Assembly (NCBI GenBank): GCA_016801885.1
Contig: CM028884.1
Span: 27,303,577-27,367,576 of the forward strand
Origin: Toxotes chatareus
Lineage: Eukaryota; Chordata; Actinopteri; Toxotidae
Direction: 5' to 3'
DNA: 64,000 nucleotides
This document shows positions 1-10,334 of the stretch, in pieces (positions within the stretch are counted from its first letter, which is position 1; each line of letters starts with the position of its first letter). The notes under the pieces were generated by a model. That model made no database searches. It was not told where the DNA came from and saw only the letters and a list, made by a program, of their open reading frames with translations. The position numbers and the translations under genes are program-made.

Positions 1-1050
1 ATTTTATGACTTTGCAAAATGAGGTCAGTTATGAAACCAGACCTGCATCGTTCTCATTCAGAAATTCTATCCGATGGTTTATTTATTTATTTATTTATAG
101 CCTATTGGTTTCCTTGGTGGAAAAGAGGCTGTTTATCCCTGAAAAACATTAACAAACAGGAAGAAGGAGGAGTGAAACTTTTTTGGCAAACAAACACTCA
201 AACTTGGTGAAAGTCATGGAAGCCTTACAGTTTATCAAGAACTTCTAGTTTCATATCGAACACTTAATAATTAATTTTGTTTGATCCAGATACGAGTGAA
301 AATATGTGGAGCGGAGACGAAGGAGGCAACAGTTGCGAAACCTTCCTGCAGTGTTGCAGAGATAAGTTTCCTCTGCTCTTGTCTTTTTTCCTCCCTGCTG
401 CTCCAGGCCTCATTCAGGTCCCCTCCGATGGTTTCCACCAGGTGGAGGTTTTCTCTAGTTAACTTCCACTGATTTCTGATTTTCTCTTGAGACGTGCTGT
501 TTATCACACAGCCTCCTCCACACTGCAAGGATAACAAGACTCACTCCAAATATTAGACTGACTTTTCCATCCCTGCGTGCTCAGGTAATGAGGCGAGGTG
601 AGTTAGGGTAAATGCAGTCAGTATTCTGCACATGGACAGGCTGCATCTGGGCAATCTTTAGAGAGACCAAGAGAGCAAAATGAATTTCCCGTCTTTTTTG
701 TTCCTCTCCTGCTCTGCGTGCAAACACTCCCTTCTGTCGCCTGTCTCATTATTATCACCCCCTTGACGGCTCATTTAACGTGTTTGTTAGTTTATTTATG
801 AAAGTGGTGATGGTTATAATAGAAATCACCTTTAATCAACGCTCTGCCTTGTGTAAGGAAGACTTTATAGTTTTAAAGCATGGTTTATTGTGAAAATAAG
901 TTTAGAAAGCTAGAATCTGGATTTTTATTATTCTTTAAATTATTATTTTAATGTTATTTATTTTTTATTTTATTTGCTGCTTTATGTAATACAAGCAATT
1001 TGAAGGTGTCATCCTCTCCCTGTGAACTTATAATGGGAATTCTTGTCTAT
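1..1050. other. Non-coding, AT-rich, nothing recognised
   Basis: Short TTTA repeats occur near 79-100. The open frames here are under 90 codons, overlap each other on both strands and resemble no protein I know. I see no splice-flanked exon. Confidence 0.6.
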
Positions 1051-1055
1051 TTCTT

Positions 1056-1126
1056 AACAATTTATTGATGTACAGAAAAATAAAATACAAAAGCAGTTAT
1101 GAACACATAATTAGTTGCAGCCCTAA
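1056..1126 (-). repeat. Terminal fragment of a common teleost interspersed repeat
   Basis: The end TTAGTTGCAGCCCTAA (1111-1126) is the reverse complement of the terminus seen at 17057 (CTAGGGCTGCAACT). The preceding 55 bases are AT-rich and loosely follow the inner part of the same repeat (a 'TTGATGTACAGAAAAATA' stretch). This family is abundant in ray-finned fish and behaves like a non-autonomous DNA element. I do not assign it to a named superfamily. Only the end is preserved. Confidence 0.5.
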
Positions 1127-4100
1127 ATTTGTCCATTTTCTTTTCTCCCTAAATAGAAGGTTTACAGGTTTACAGAGAATTGGTTTTTTTCTAACAAGGT
1201 GAGAAAACCTGAGAAACGTCCTTTATCACCACAGGTCACAACAACTCAAAATAGTGAAAACAGACTAATGAAATTAGCTGTGTTCTCTGAATTTCTCACA
1301 GTTAATGGACGACACTAACTGGCCAACAGCCGATATTTAATTAAAGTCCAATATCGGCCCCATTCATTTGAAAATCGACAGATCTTTTTAACCTCAGTTT
1401 AGGCGTCTGATGATCTGTGCGTATTGATCGTGATGCCACTCGTGTCAGTCGAACGAACATGCAGCCATCCTCTCACTGCTCGTTAGAGCTTCATCAGAGG
1501 CTGAAGTTTCTGTTGTGACTTTGGATGGAAAAGTGCCTTCTATTTATTTTCAATACAGTTGCACCGTGGGAAAATGATGTAATCCGTTTACAGCTGAAGG
1601 CATTTGTAAAATAAAGCTGTGCCGCACTCCTCGAAGATTTATCTGCACGCTGTTGATCCTGCATGTGGAGGGATTTCTTTCTTCTGATGGATGCAACAGC
1701 TCCGACACTGACTGTGACTCTGAGGAGCAACCACAGCTCTTTCTTCCTCTTCTTCCCCCCTCTTTTATTTTTTTCCTCTCTTCTTCTCTCCTGTCTTAGT
1801 CCTACTCGCACCTGAAAGGCAAAGCTCAGTGCTGGAGCACAGGCAGAGCTCCTCTGGGCTTAGCATCTGTTGGATTTCTCCTTCCTGACCCAGACTGTAA
1901 AAATGATTGACGCCGAGAGCTGTCACCGTCTCTGCTCTCTCTCTCTCTGTCAGGATATCGACTGATTGGTGAGAGATAGCGGATGAGACTAATAAAATAT
2001 TAAAAAGCAGAGGCCGGCGTCTGTGTTAGGTCCTATAACGTGGTGACAGGAGCTATTGAATCCAGGCTTTTATCACCACTGTGGAAGAACGCACAGAATC
2101 ACAGCACTGATTTGGAGTTTCTTTTAACTGCCTTTTTTTTTTTATGACAGATACACTTAGGCGCTTTTGGCAAAAGTCCTTTCAAGGTTCATGGTGTTGA
2201 CTCGTTTTAAACAGCGAAGCTGCAGCAGCAGTCATTCCTCATGTAGAAAACTAGATCTCCTGCTCACACATATCCCAGCAGAAACACTTTCAGTAGCTGT
2301 GTGTGTGTCTGTGTCTGTGTTTGAGGAGTGAATGAATGGAGCAGTTTCGGGACTCCAGCCAACAACGAGCCCGGCATCCTGGAAACCTCATCCTCTTTAT
2401 GAATAATAAAACAAGCATTGTAAAAAAAAAAAAACCTCAGCCCTCACTCACGTTCTGCCAGCCTGCCAGCCTGTCTGGCTGGCTGCACTGACTGCTGCTC
2501 CATTATATATTTATTATATGATCTCTTTATGTGTGTGTGTGTGTTGTTCGACCGAGGGCAGGTGATGCCGCTGTCCCACTATCGAGGCCATGTCTTTGTA
2601 TTGGGCTGGAATGCCGAGGTGCAGCCATCAGGGCTCTGACAGAATTGAATTATGTGCCACTGTTTTTCCCCCTTTTTTTTCAGTTTCCTCCTCAGACTCA
2701 GTCCGCTCACCCAGTGAGTTTCTGCAGGTGCATGTGCGACTCAGTTAAATCTGTGAGTATAAGATAAAGAATGTCTGAATAAGACAGAGGAAATTAAGCC
2801 AAACCTGGTTTAATTCTTGACTTTCAAACCTGCATTTCCTGCCACACGCACAAGAATATAAGAGATCCGAAAAGGATTGTTATTAGATTTTGTCCTACGA
2901 AAGTCGAAGCTAAATATCCCTCAGATTTTCTCATTATGATGAATGAGCATGTAGTGTTGGACTGTGGTTCAGGCTTCCGAGGAAAGGAGACAAAGAGACA
3001 AAGAGTGTTTAAAATGGAGACCGATCACCTTATTCAGCTGACCTGACCTTTGAGAGCGAAGACGAAGGGCTGTTAGAGAATAATGGAGCGATGGGAGAGG
3101 ATTGTCCTTCTTGCGCTCTCGCAGGTTTTCAGCAGTGTTTTTGATAGAGTGTGAAGATCAGAACAGGGAGAGACGGTAAATATCAGACTTACTGTGTGAA
3201 TAGCAGGCGGACCATTCACTGTTCAACACTGATGAGAAACATCTTGCATTTCTGGGTTCCTTACACTGTTGGGATAACCGGACAAATATGGATGATGCAC
3301 TACAGCTCGTGTCTCTGTCTCTAACTCTGCTGACTTCAGAGGACTGCGGACAGACACGTTTTTCCTCCTCCTCACGTTCTTCCTCCTCCTCAGCATGGTA
3401 TCATGCTGTTGATACTTTAGCAGCATAAGAGAAAGAACTATTCCTGTTTCATTTGTGAGAGTTTTTGTGTATCACTGTGTATCAGGCTAACTAATGGATT
3501 TCCGTACTGTCTGCGTTTGTTTGTCGTCTCCGTCTCTCTTTACCCTTCGTTTGACAGCCCATTCTCTTGTCACATTAATTGTTGGTTTTCATCACTGACG
3601 TGCCGACACATTTCATCTCCAGCTGTGCTCAGCGCACTCAGTGGTGAGATCCGTGTGTGTGTGGCCGTCGTCAGCGCGTACATGTGTATGTCTGTGTTTT
3701 TGTCGTGCTGTGCCTTTAAACCTCTCCTCGGGGCTTCACAGTGTGTGTGACCCATCTTGATGTCAAAATTGTGTGCTTTGTATTTTGGTCTTGTCTCATG
3801 CCCTTCAGCAGCCTCTTGGTGTGTGTTTGTGAGGTTGGGTGGCCGGCGATGGGGAGTCTCAGAGCAGGTGGTGCACCCTGCAGTATGGCTTTGCACTGCA
3901 GTCTGCAGTAATTTGGGAGTGAGACTTATTGCAATCCACTGCAGTTACTTTAAAGTAGAAGCAGCTTATCAGCAGCAAATGCTCACAGACATGGTGGAAT
4001 AGTTTGTTTCTCAGAGTTAACAACAGAAAAGAGGGGTGACAGGACAGGCACAGCTAATCTTTGTAGTAAACAGTTTGCATAATCAGTCTCTCCATCTTCA

Positions 4101-4500
4101 CTTTCATTCTTATCTTTTCATTTTCTGTTCTCTATCTCAGATTCAGTGTCCCAGACCAGAGTGTTTTAAAACAGCTGTGTCATCTGCGTATTTCAGAATG
4201 TGCCTGTGCTTCTACTGACTGTGCACAAGGCCTTTGTTGTGCTCTGTCATTGTTGTTGTTGTGATTTAAACCAGCAGAAATAGCTAGGCGTGTATCCTGC
4301 TGCAGGTACTGTATAATTTTATGACTGTGCTTGTGCTCGTCAGAAAAGCTTTCGCTTCCAAGGAAGTTTTTATAGTTAACAGCGCATCGCTATGTTCTAT
4401 CAAAGACTCTCAAATCTTTTACAAGGGCCCGACGATGTGTTATTCCCAGCAGAAATCACTCAGCTTCTGGCTTTCTTAATCTCCCATCCGTCATCCATCA
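1127..4500. other. Non-coding, no gene recognised
   Basis: Open frames are short and on both strands, without paired splice sites or recognisable domains. Low-complexity items are a poly-A run near 2421-2432, a short GT run at 2529-2545 and pyrimidine-rich stretches at 1740-1790. A TGATTGACG sequence near 1905 resembles a PBX/MEIS composite site, but short matches like this are common by chance. Confidence 0.55.
3356..3391. repeat. Two-unit 18-bp tandem repeat
   Basis: Two adjacent 18-bp units, each starting ACGTT and ending CCTCCTCCTC, differ at one base. On the minus strand they would encode a duplicated RRRKNV. No wider gene context supports translation. Confidence 0.6.
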
Positions 4501-4555
4501 CAGGGAAAGGGCTGTCAGGGCTTTGCATCCCACCACCACCTCCCCTCCTTTACCT

Positions 4556-4576
4556 CCCCACCCCCTCCCACTCCCC
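4556..4576 (-). other. G-quadruplex motif on minus strand
   Basis: The plus strand has C-runs of 4, 5, 3 and 4 separated by 1, 1 and 3 bases. The minus strand therefore fits the four-run G-quadruplex rule with short loops. It sits in a wider pyrimidine-rich patch (4530-4585). Folding is inferred from sequence only. Confidence 0.6.
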
Positions 4577-6313
4577 TCTTCCTGAGCGAGGGAGCCCTCA
4601 TTAATGGTGACAGGTGAGCGTCCCCCAGAGGGACAGCACGAGTCAGGCCAGAGGGGTGGATGAGGATTTCGATGGAGGCATTTGGGAGATGCACACAGGG
4701 AGGATCTGCTCTTTGTGATGCTGTATCGGGTGCAACATAAACTGTCCCTGGTGGGGGGCCATTATGGGGCTTCGATGGTTTAGAAAGGGCGGAGGGAGCT
4801 GGGATGAACGAAAGATAAGATGGGATGGGGGACGGCGTTGACAGCCTTAAAGAGCAGCAGTTAGCGTTTGCACGTTTGATATGAAAACACACACTCTTAG
4901 ACTACATCCACGCTCGCGTGGCGAGATCTGGAAACGCTGCTGACATCTGAAAATGTTTCGTCCGCACAATGTGTTAGAAGTCTTAAAAAGAATCTGGTTA
5001 AACCTTCATTCTGTTCCCTCCTGTTCTTAATGTTCATCTGTAATGTGTTTTGCTATGACACTGCTCATAATTTAGCTGTTCCTGTTTACATATTTTTATT
5101 TTTTTCTGTTATCAGACGACTGAGTAAATATAAAATAGTGCTTCTATACCGCTGATCAAGAACCGTCTAACAAAATAAACATAAATACAGGTTAATGACA
5201 GCAGCTCTATTGTTATCACAGTCATCAGAGACAGAGGCAACAGCATTTTCAAAGCTTTTTGAGCTAAAAAGAGTTTGAATAGTGTGAATAAAACGGCATA
5301 ATAAAGAGGAAAAGCATTTTCAGATGTGATCGACCGAGTGTGGATGTGGTGTCAGACGCAAACGTGGCAGGTTTGTGAGAGTGATAAAGCCTCAGCACAC
5401 GTTCCTCTCAGCAGACTCCCTCTCTGCACATAAACAGAACGCTGCTGCTGTTAACAGGGACAAACCCTAGTAACAGAGCACAGACTCGAAGCTGGAGGTG
5501 TTTACTGCTCAGCACAAGTGCCCACCCAGCTCATACTTACTCGCGTGCGCCATCACAGACTCGTGCAGTGCTGATCAGATCTTCGGGCTCGGTGCTTTGC
5601 TGTGATTCTGCTGCAGGGCCAGTCTGGGCACATCAGAGGCTGCAGATGACCTCCTATCCACAGAGGAGTGGTGTTTTGAAGGAGAGGAGGAGGCGGGGGA
5701 GTATGGGAGGGGAGCATCTGGAAACTGACAGAATAACAGATTGACACACAGAACCTTGGGTTAATTTTAGCCTGCCGCTGACACTTTCTTTTGGGGAAAA
5801 AAGAGAATTTCCACCAGGCGAGTCATTTAAGAACACATTTTCATTTTTAGCAGCGTGTTTGCATTCATTCTGCCTTGCTGTCAACACACCCTCTGGGTTG
5901 CTGCTGGGTGGAAATATTGATCTGAATGTGCGCAGGGAGAGACGGAGGACGAATTCAAATTTCCATCCACTTAGCATGGAGGCTTTTACTCCAAACCTAA
6001 AACTAATACAGTGTTTTATGGCAAGTAATTTCCATGTGAAATGCCTCTCCTATTAATGAGCACCCCCCATACTATAATGGAGTGTTGTTATCTTTGCTGC
6101 TCAGCCATTCTGCAAGTGTTTACCTAGCACCACAGAAGAATAACAGTGGTCCAGTTTTGTCAGTCCACAGGTTTGTCTGTCTTATTTCCACACTGGCAAC
6201 ATGTCACCTCCACCTCAGACCACAGATTTTTTGTTTTTTTTTTCTTTAGCGTCAGCGCCCGTTGTCTGTGTCGGCTCACTAAATGGAAATCTGCGGCTTA
6301 CACAGTTTGGTGG
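4577..6313. other. Non-coding, nothing recognised
   Basis: No recognisable exon, RNA gene or mobile element. Overlapping short frames on both strands (for example near 5654-5977 and 5859-6056) look like chance openings. Confidence 0.55.
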
Positions 6314-6527
6314 CCACCTACATTGTACGTACATACCATCAGCTCAAATCACCGACCCGCGGTGGCTGGCTTTAATTACCTGTTTGATGAGACAGCATGG
6401 AAAGTGTCAGAGCGGGTATTTCTCACCACGTGGACTGGCAGCCTGGAGGTGGAGAGGCAGAGAGGGTGGAGAGATGGGAGATCCTCTGGGTTGTAGGGAC
6501 ACAAGTTAAACATATTGTGTACCTGGT
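6314..6527. repeat. Duplicated element, copy A
   Basis: This stretch is nearly identical to 7268-7458 in the same orientation, 954 bp downstream. The core 6337-6466 pairs with 7291-7420 without gaps, with four mismatches in 130 bp (about 97% identity). Copy A then has 23 extra bases (6467-6489), after which 18 bases (6490-6507) match again before the copies drift apart. The core holds a homeodomain-like TTTAATTACCTG and an E-box CACGTG. One frame is open through both cores, but the mismatches falling in that frame change amino acids and the element lacks exon borders, so it looks like a non-coding element rather than a duplicated exon. Confidence 0.85.
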
Positions 6528-6915
6528 AACCTGTACTGTTATATTAATTCGGACCTTGATGCACAGTTGAATTCCAACTGTTTGGCTTGTTTAGCATTTG
6601 CAAAGCCCATGATTTCAGTTCATAAAGGGTTGGTAGTTGGTCAGTATATGGATACGTTGAGCTGGTTTTTGGTACCTAAACACGCTTTTGGTTCATGTTA
6701 CACTGCGTTTTCCTCTTTGCATGAAACTGGAAAGGAAATGTGTAGATTTATATGTGTATGTTTGAGCTTTTTGAAAAGACGTATGGCTATATGATGTGAT
6801 GAAGTGGTGAGAGCTGGGAAATCGTATCTGTGTACAATCAGATCCACCTGGACACTCACACATGCCGCCCAGATGCTGGGAGCTCCTCAGTGTGATCCAG
6901 GTTCTTCTCATACCT

Positions 6916-6937
6916 GGGGGGTGGGGGTGGGGTGGGG
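6916..6937 (+). other. Strong G-quadruplex motif between the duplicated copies
   Basis: G-runs of 6, 5, 4 and 4 are separated by single T bases. Single-base loops with four or more Gs per run are the features known to give very stable parallel quadruplexes. The motif lies between copies A and B of the duplicated element. Actual folding is inferred. Confidence 0.75.
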
Positions 6938-7267
6938 TGATACAAAGGCTTCCTCCTGCTGCTGGCTGCACACATCACACCAGCAGAGCCAGTTTACAGC
7001 CTGCACACTGCCGCCAGCATCACCGCCTGTTGTGCATTCCTCATGGATCCCACGATTCCCTTCCAGAAACGATGCTGCTGAAAGTTTCACAAAATTTTCT
7101 GTGACTGAACCTCAGGTGTATATATATGTGTGACGTTTGCTGCATTACTATGCATAATGCAGTAAAATGCTTTGATTTCTTTCTACATGTACAGTATGTG
7201 AATGGTGCAGCATTTTGCGGCATCGTTAGAAAGCCGACCTCCTCCTCTGCTCCTGCCTCTTCTCAGC

Positions 7268-7458
7268 CCACTTACATGGTGTGTACATACCATCAGCTCA
7301 AATCACCGAGCCGCGGTGGCTGTTTTTAATTACCTGTTTGATGAGACAGCATGGAAAGTGTCAGAGCGGGTATTTCTCACCACGTGGACTGCCAGCCTGG
7401 AGGTGGAGAGGCAGAGAGGGGTTGTAGGGACACAAGTTGAATGTGTGGTATATCTGGC
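7268..7458. repeat. Duplicated element, copy B
   Basis: Direct-repeat partner of 6314-6527. It keeps the TTTAATTACCTG and CACGTG sites and lacks the 23-base insertion of copy A. Similarity starts at the ACATACC stretch and fades after 7438. The sequences outside these borders do not match between copies, so the duplicated unit is about 190-215 bp rather than the whole 1 kb. Confidence 0.85.
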
Positions 7459-7690
7459 AGAACCTGGACTATCTGCTGTGTTCTGCTGTATTGATTCTCA
7501 CCTGGATTTTGAATCGGATTTGAGGCAAAACTCAAATCAAAACTCACATCTTCTGATGCTGCTGTTGTTTCAGAGAAGCTGTGTTTCTCTTCTCCTTTGT
7601 GTTTGCTGCGCATTTTAATGGTCAGAAAACCTCAGTTATTCACACTTAGGCCATCTGTGTATGCATAAATGTATATTTTCATTTATTTAC

Positions 7691-7738
7691 CCACACACAC
7701 ACACACAAACACACGCACACAAACACAAACATACACAT
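7691..7738. repeat. Imperfect (CA)n microsatellite
   Basis: About 48 bases of CA repeats interrupted by AA, GC and TA steps. Confidence 0.85.
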
Positions 7739-7784
7739 CAGGCATTATGATACAGCTGAGCCCAGCAGCTGGTGTCTGTATCCT

Positions 7785-7820
7785 GGGGGGGGGGGTGTTG
7801 GGGGTGTGGAGGGGTGGGGG
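7785..7820 (+). other. G-quadruplex motif with an 11-G run
   Basis: G-runs of 11, 5, 4 and 5 with loops of 4, 6 and 1 bases. It is the second G-quadruplex motif on this strand within 900 bp. A homopolymer this long is also prone to length error in sequencing. Confidence 0.65.
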
Positions 7821-7952
7821 TTGGCAAGGCAGCAGCAGCCTGGATTAAGGGATCAGTCCTGGTGTCAGACAAACATTGGATTAGTGCTGTAATCTCGGGC
7901 TTGTTGGCCCGACCTGAAACTGAAACCCGGGACTCTCCTCACCCTGCGTTCA

Positions 7953-7988
7953 CACACCTGTCCACTTTAACACACCTGTCCACGCTAA
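7953..7988. repeat. Two-unit 18-bp tandem repeat
   Basis: Two adjacent units begin CACACCTGTCCAC and end TAA, differing at two bases. Each holds a CACCTG E-box of the SNAI/ZEB type. Confidence 0.6.
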
Positions 7989-10055
7989 CACAGAAAAGAT
8001 TCAGAAGCGTCACTGAGACCTCTGGCCTCTCATCCTGTAATGAGACCAGCTATCGAGTGCTTGACTGTAACTTTGCCCATGAGTGCCAATCACTGTGCCC
8101 CAGGGGTGAATACGCCAGGAGGTGGGTAACGAGCACTGCTGCGTGTTGCATAATGTGTTCATACATTTTAGATGGCAGGTTTGCCGTTTACCCTGGCGAG
8201 GAGATAACGAGGCGGAGAGCTTAGACCACATGTCATGGATATTTGTGTTTGTGCTAAGCGAGGGATAATGTGCTGCGATCGGGCCATTGTAATAAAAAAA
8301 CACCTTAAGTCTCACACACACACAAATGATCACGTTTAAATCACAAATTGAACATCTTGTTTTTAATGTTATTATTTTTTTAAATATTAAAAAAAAAAAA
8401 AGAAAATAGAATTAAGTAATCTTTGCTCATTTGTTCTGAAATACATTCTACAAACATATTCATTATTTATTAATATTATTAGATGTCAGAACACAGTGTG
8501 CTGTTCAGAAATATCCTGTTTAATGTAAATAATCACGGATGGGCCTGTATATAATTCCTTCCCCTCCCTGAAACAGTGAGAGTGAACTTTCTTGCTCAGG
8601 TCTTTGTTTGTGTGCTGACCTTTAGAGATGCCAAGTCTCTGTCACATGTGTCCCCACCGGTCAGCAGTCTGAGTGTAACAGCGGGAGAGATGCTCGAGGT
8701 GCTGAACGTAATGAACTTCATGACCTCCAAGAACGTCACGGTTCTGCTGGCACTGTCGTACGCAGCAGATCCCAGGAGCTGCCATCTTTTCTGCCGTTTA
8801 AACATTAACCAGTCTCCTGCCACAGCGTGTGTCAGTGTGTCAAATTATATGTAGGAAACAGACTGAGGAGGCTGTTTGTCTTTTAATTTGGGCTACAACT
8901 GAACACTGAGTGGGGTTTTGTTGTCACAGTCCACTTCCCCAAGGAGCCAAACACTACAGGCAGAAATCCATGTAGGTAGTGGAGCTTGAAGGCTTGGAGA
9001 CGGTGTAGGATAGATGGAGACATGTTGGCAGAGAGACAGATATAGTTAGGTTTGTTGGCTCCTGTGGAGCAGAGATGAGATTTAAACTGGACTCTAAGTT
9101 TGATCAAGGGAAACCAGACCTGTCGTTAGTGCTGTGGGTGCCTTATTTTCACAACACCATTTCAAATCTCAACATACAAACCTGGCACATTCAGGCTGAC
9201 TCCTGTTAGGACTGGTGGAGATTTCAGTGGTCAGAGCTGTTAGGGGAGTTGTGCCAGTCACCAGAACAAAAGTGTGGCAGTGGTGTTGGAATGTGACTCG
9301 GCAGAAGTTTGTCTTTTGGCTGAAGTTGTGTTTGATTGCTTGGCTCCTGGGAGATTTGCTGCTGGAGCTGTGGCAGAGATATTTGGCAGATTGTGGTGAT
9401 CGGCTCCTGCACAGTAATTTGGTGATGTGTGTGTGTGTGTGTGTGTGAGGGTTCCTAGGAGCTATATTTAAATGACACAGGTGATTAGCGGCCTGCAGAG
9501 GTACTGACAGCCTGATAGACAGTGAAGCAGCTGGGACACACAGAGCTGTCAGACTGACTGATGAGGAAATGGCTGGTGAAGAGACTAATGTGGTCACTGA
9601 GTGGCTGACAGGCTGTGGCTTCTAGCCGTCATTGTCCTGATTTGGCAGGTTTCATAACTTTCTGTCCATTCTTCCAAAACTCTGTCATCATATCTGTCTA
9701 TACATTTATCCACTGATTTATATAAGGACGGTCTAGTGGCTACGGAGGTCTATTCCCAGCTGCAGGGCTGAGGTTTATACCTGGACATGGCAACTCTGGG
9801 TGAACCCAGACATATTGTGGTAACTCTCTTTAACAGTCTGAAGTGAGATGAGAACAAATCCTGGGGTGTGGCCGTGCAGCGGCAGGAAGGAGCCAAACTT
9901 CATGTGGCTCCAGCATTTCAGCTGTGTAGATGTCCTGCTTCTCCTTTTAAGTTTGAACAAAAACACTGTGAAGGTGTCAGATGGATTGTTCCAGAGAATT
10001 ATCAGCAGATTAATGCAGGATTGAAATAATCATTATTCAATGTCCTATTAAAAAA
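7989..10055. other. Non-coding, nothing recognised
   Basis: Contains a (GT)n run at 9426-9447 and an AT-rich patch at 8340-8410. A frame at 8576-8854 is open for 92 codons, but its first ATG lies well inside it and it resembles no family I know. Confidence 0.5.
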
Positions 10056-10059
10056 GAAA

Positions 10060-10330
10060 TTAGCTCCACCTCAACCAGCTGCAGCAGTAAAATCCTGCTT
10101 TACATCAGTGCATAAGTTATAAAAATCTAATGATCACTGGGGGCATTTTTCTGCATTGAGTACCTTTATTTTTAATAATTAAATTACATTTTCCTGACTA
10201 TACTTACAGAAAGTACTTTTACTTTTACAATACATTTTAAATGCAGTTTTTTTTTCAGGAGTATTTATACAGTGTAGTATTACTACTTGAACTTAAGATT
10301 TACTTATCTTACTTGCTTCTTATTATGTCA
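10060..10330. repeat. Old teleost interspersed repeat
   Basis: The segment begins with CTCCACCTCAACCAGCTGCA and continues through GAGTACCTTTATT, GTACTTTTACTTTTAC and ATACAGTGTAGTATTACTAC. Together these match a very common interspersed repeat of percomorph fish that I know from many fish intron sequences. It has no coding capacity and has decayed. The family name is not assigned. Confidence 0.65.
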
Positions 10331-10334
10331 CATT

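Noticed and set aside
6201..6496. Frames open through the duplicated element, as if a duplicated exon
   Set aside because: The mismatches in the shared frame change amino acids, copy A has a 23-base insertion that breaks the frame, and there are no exon borders in common.
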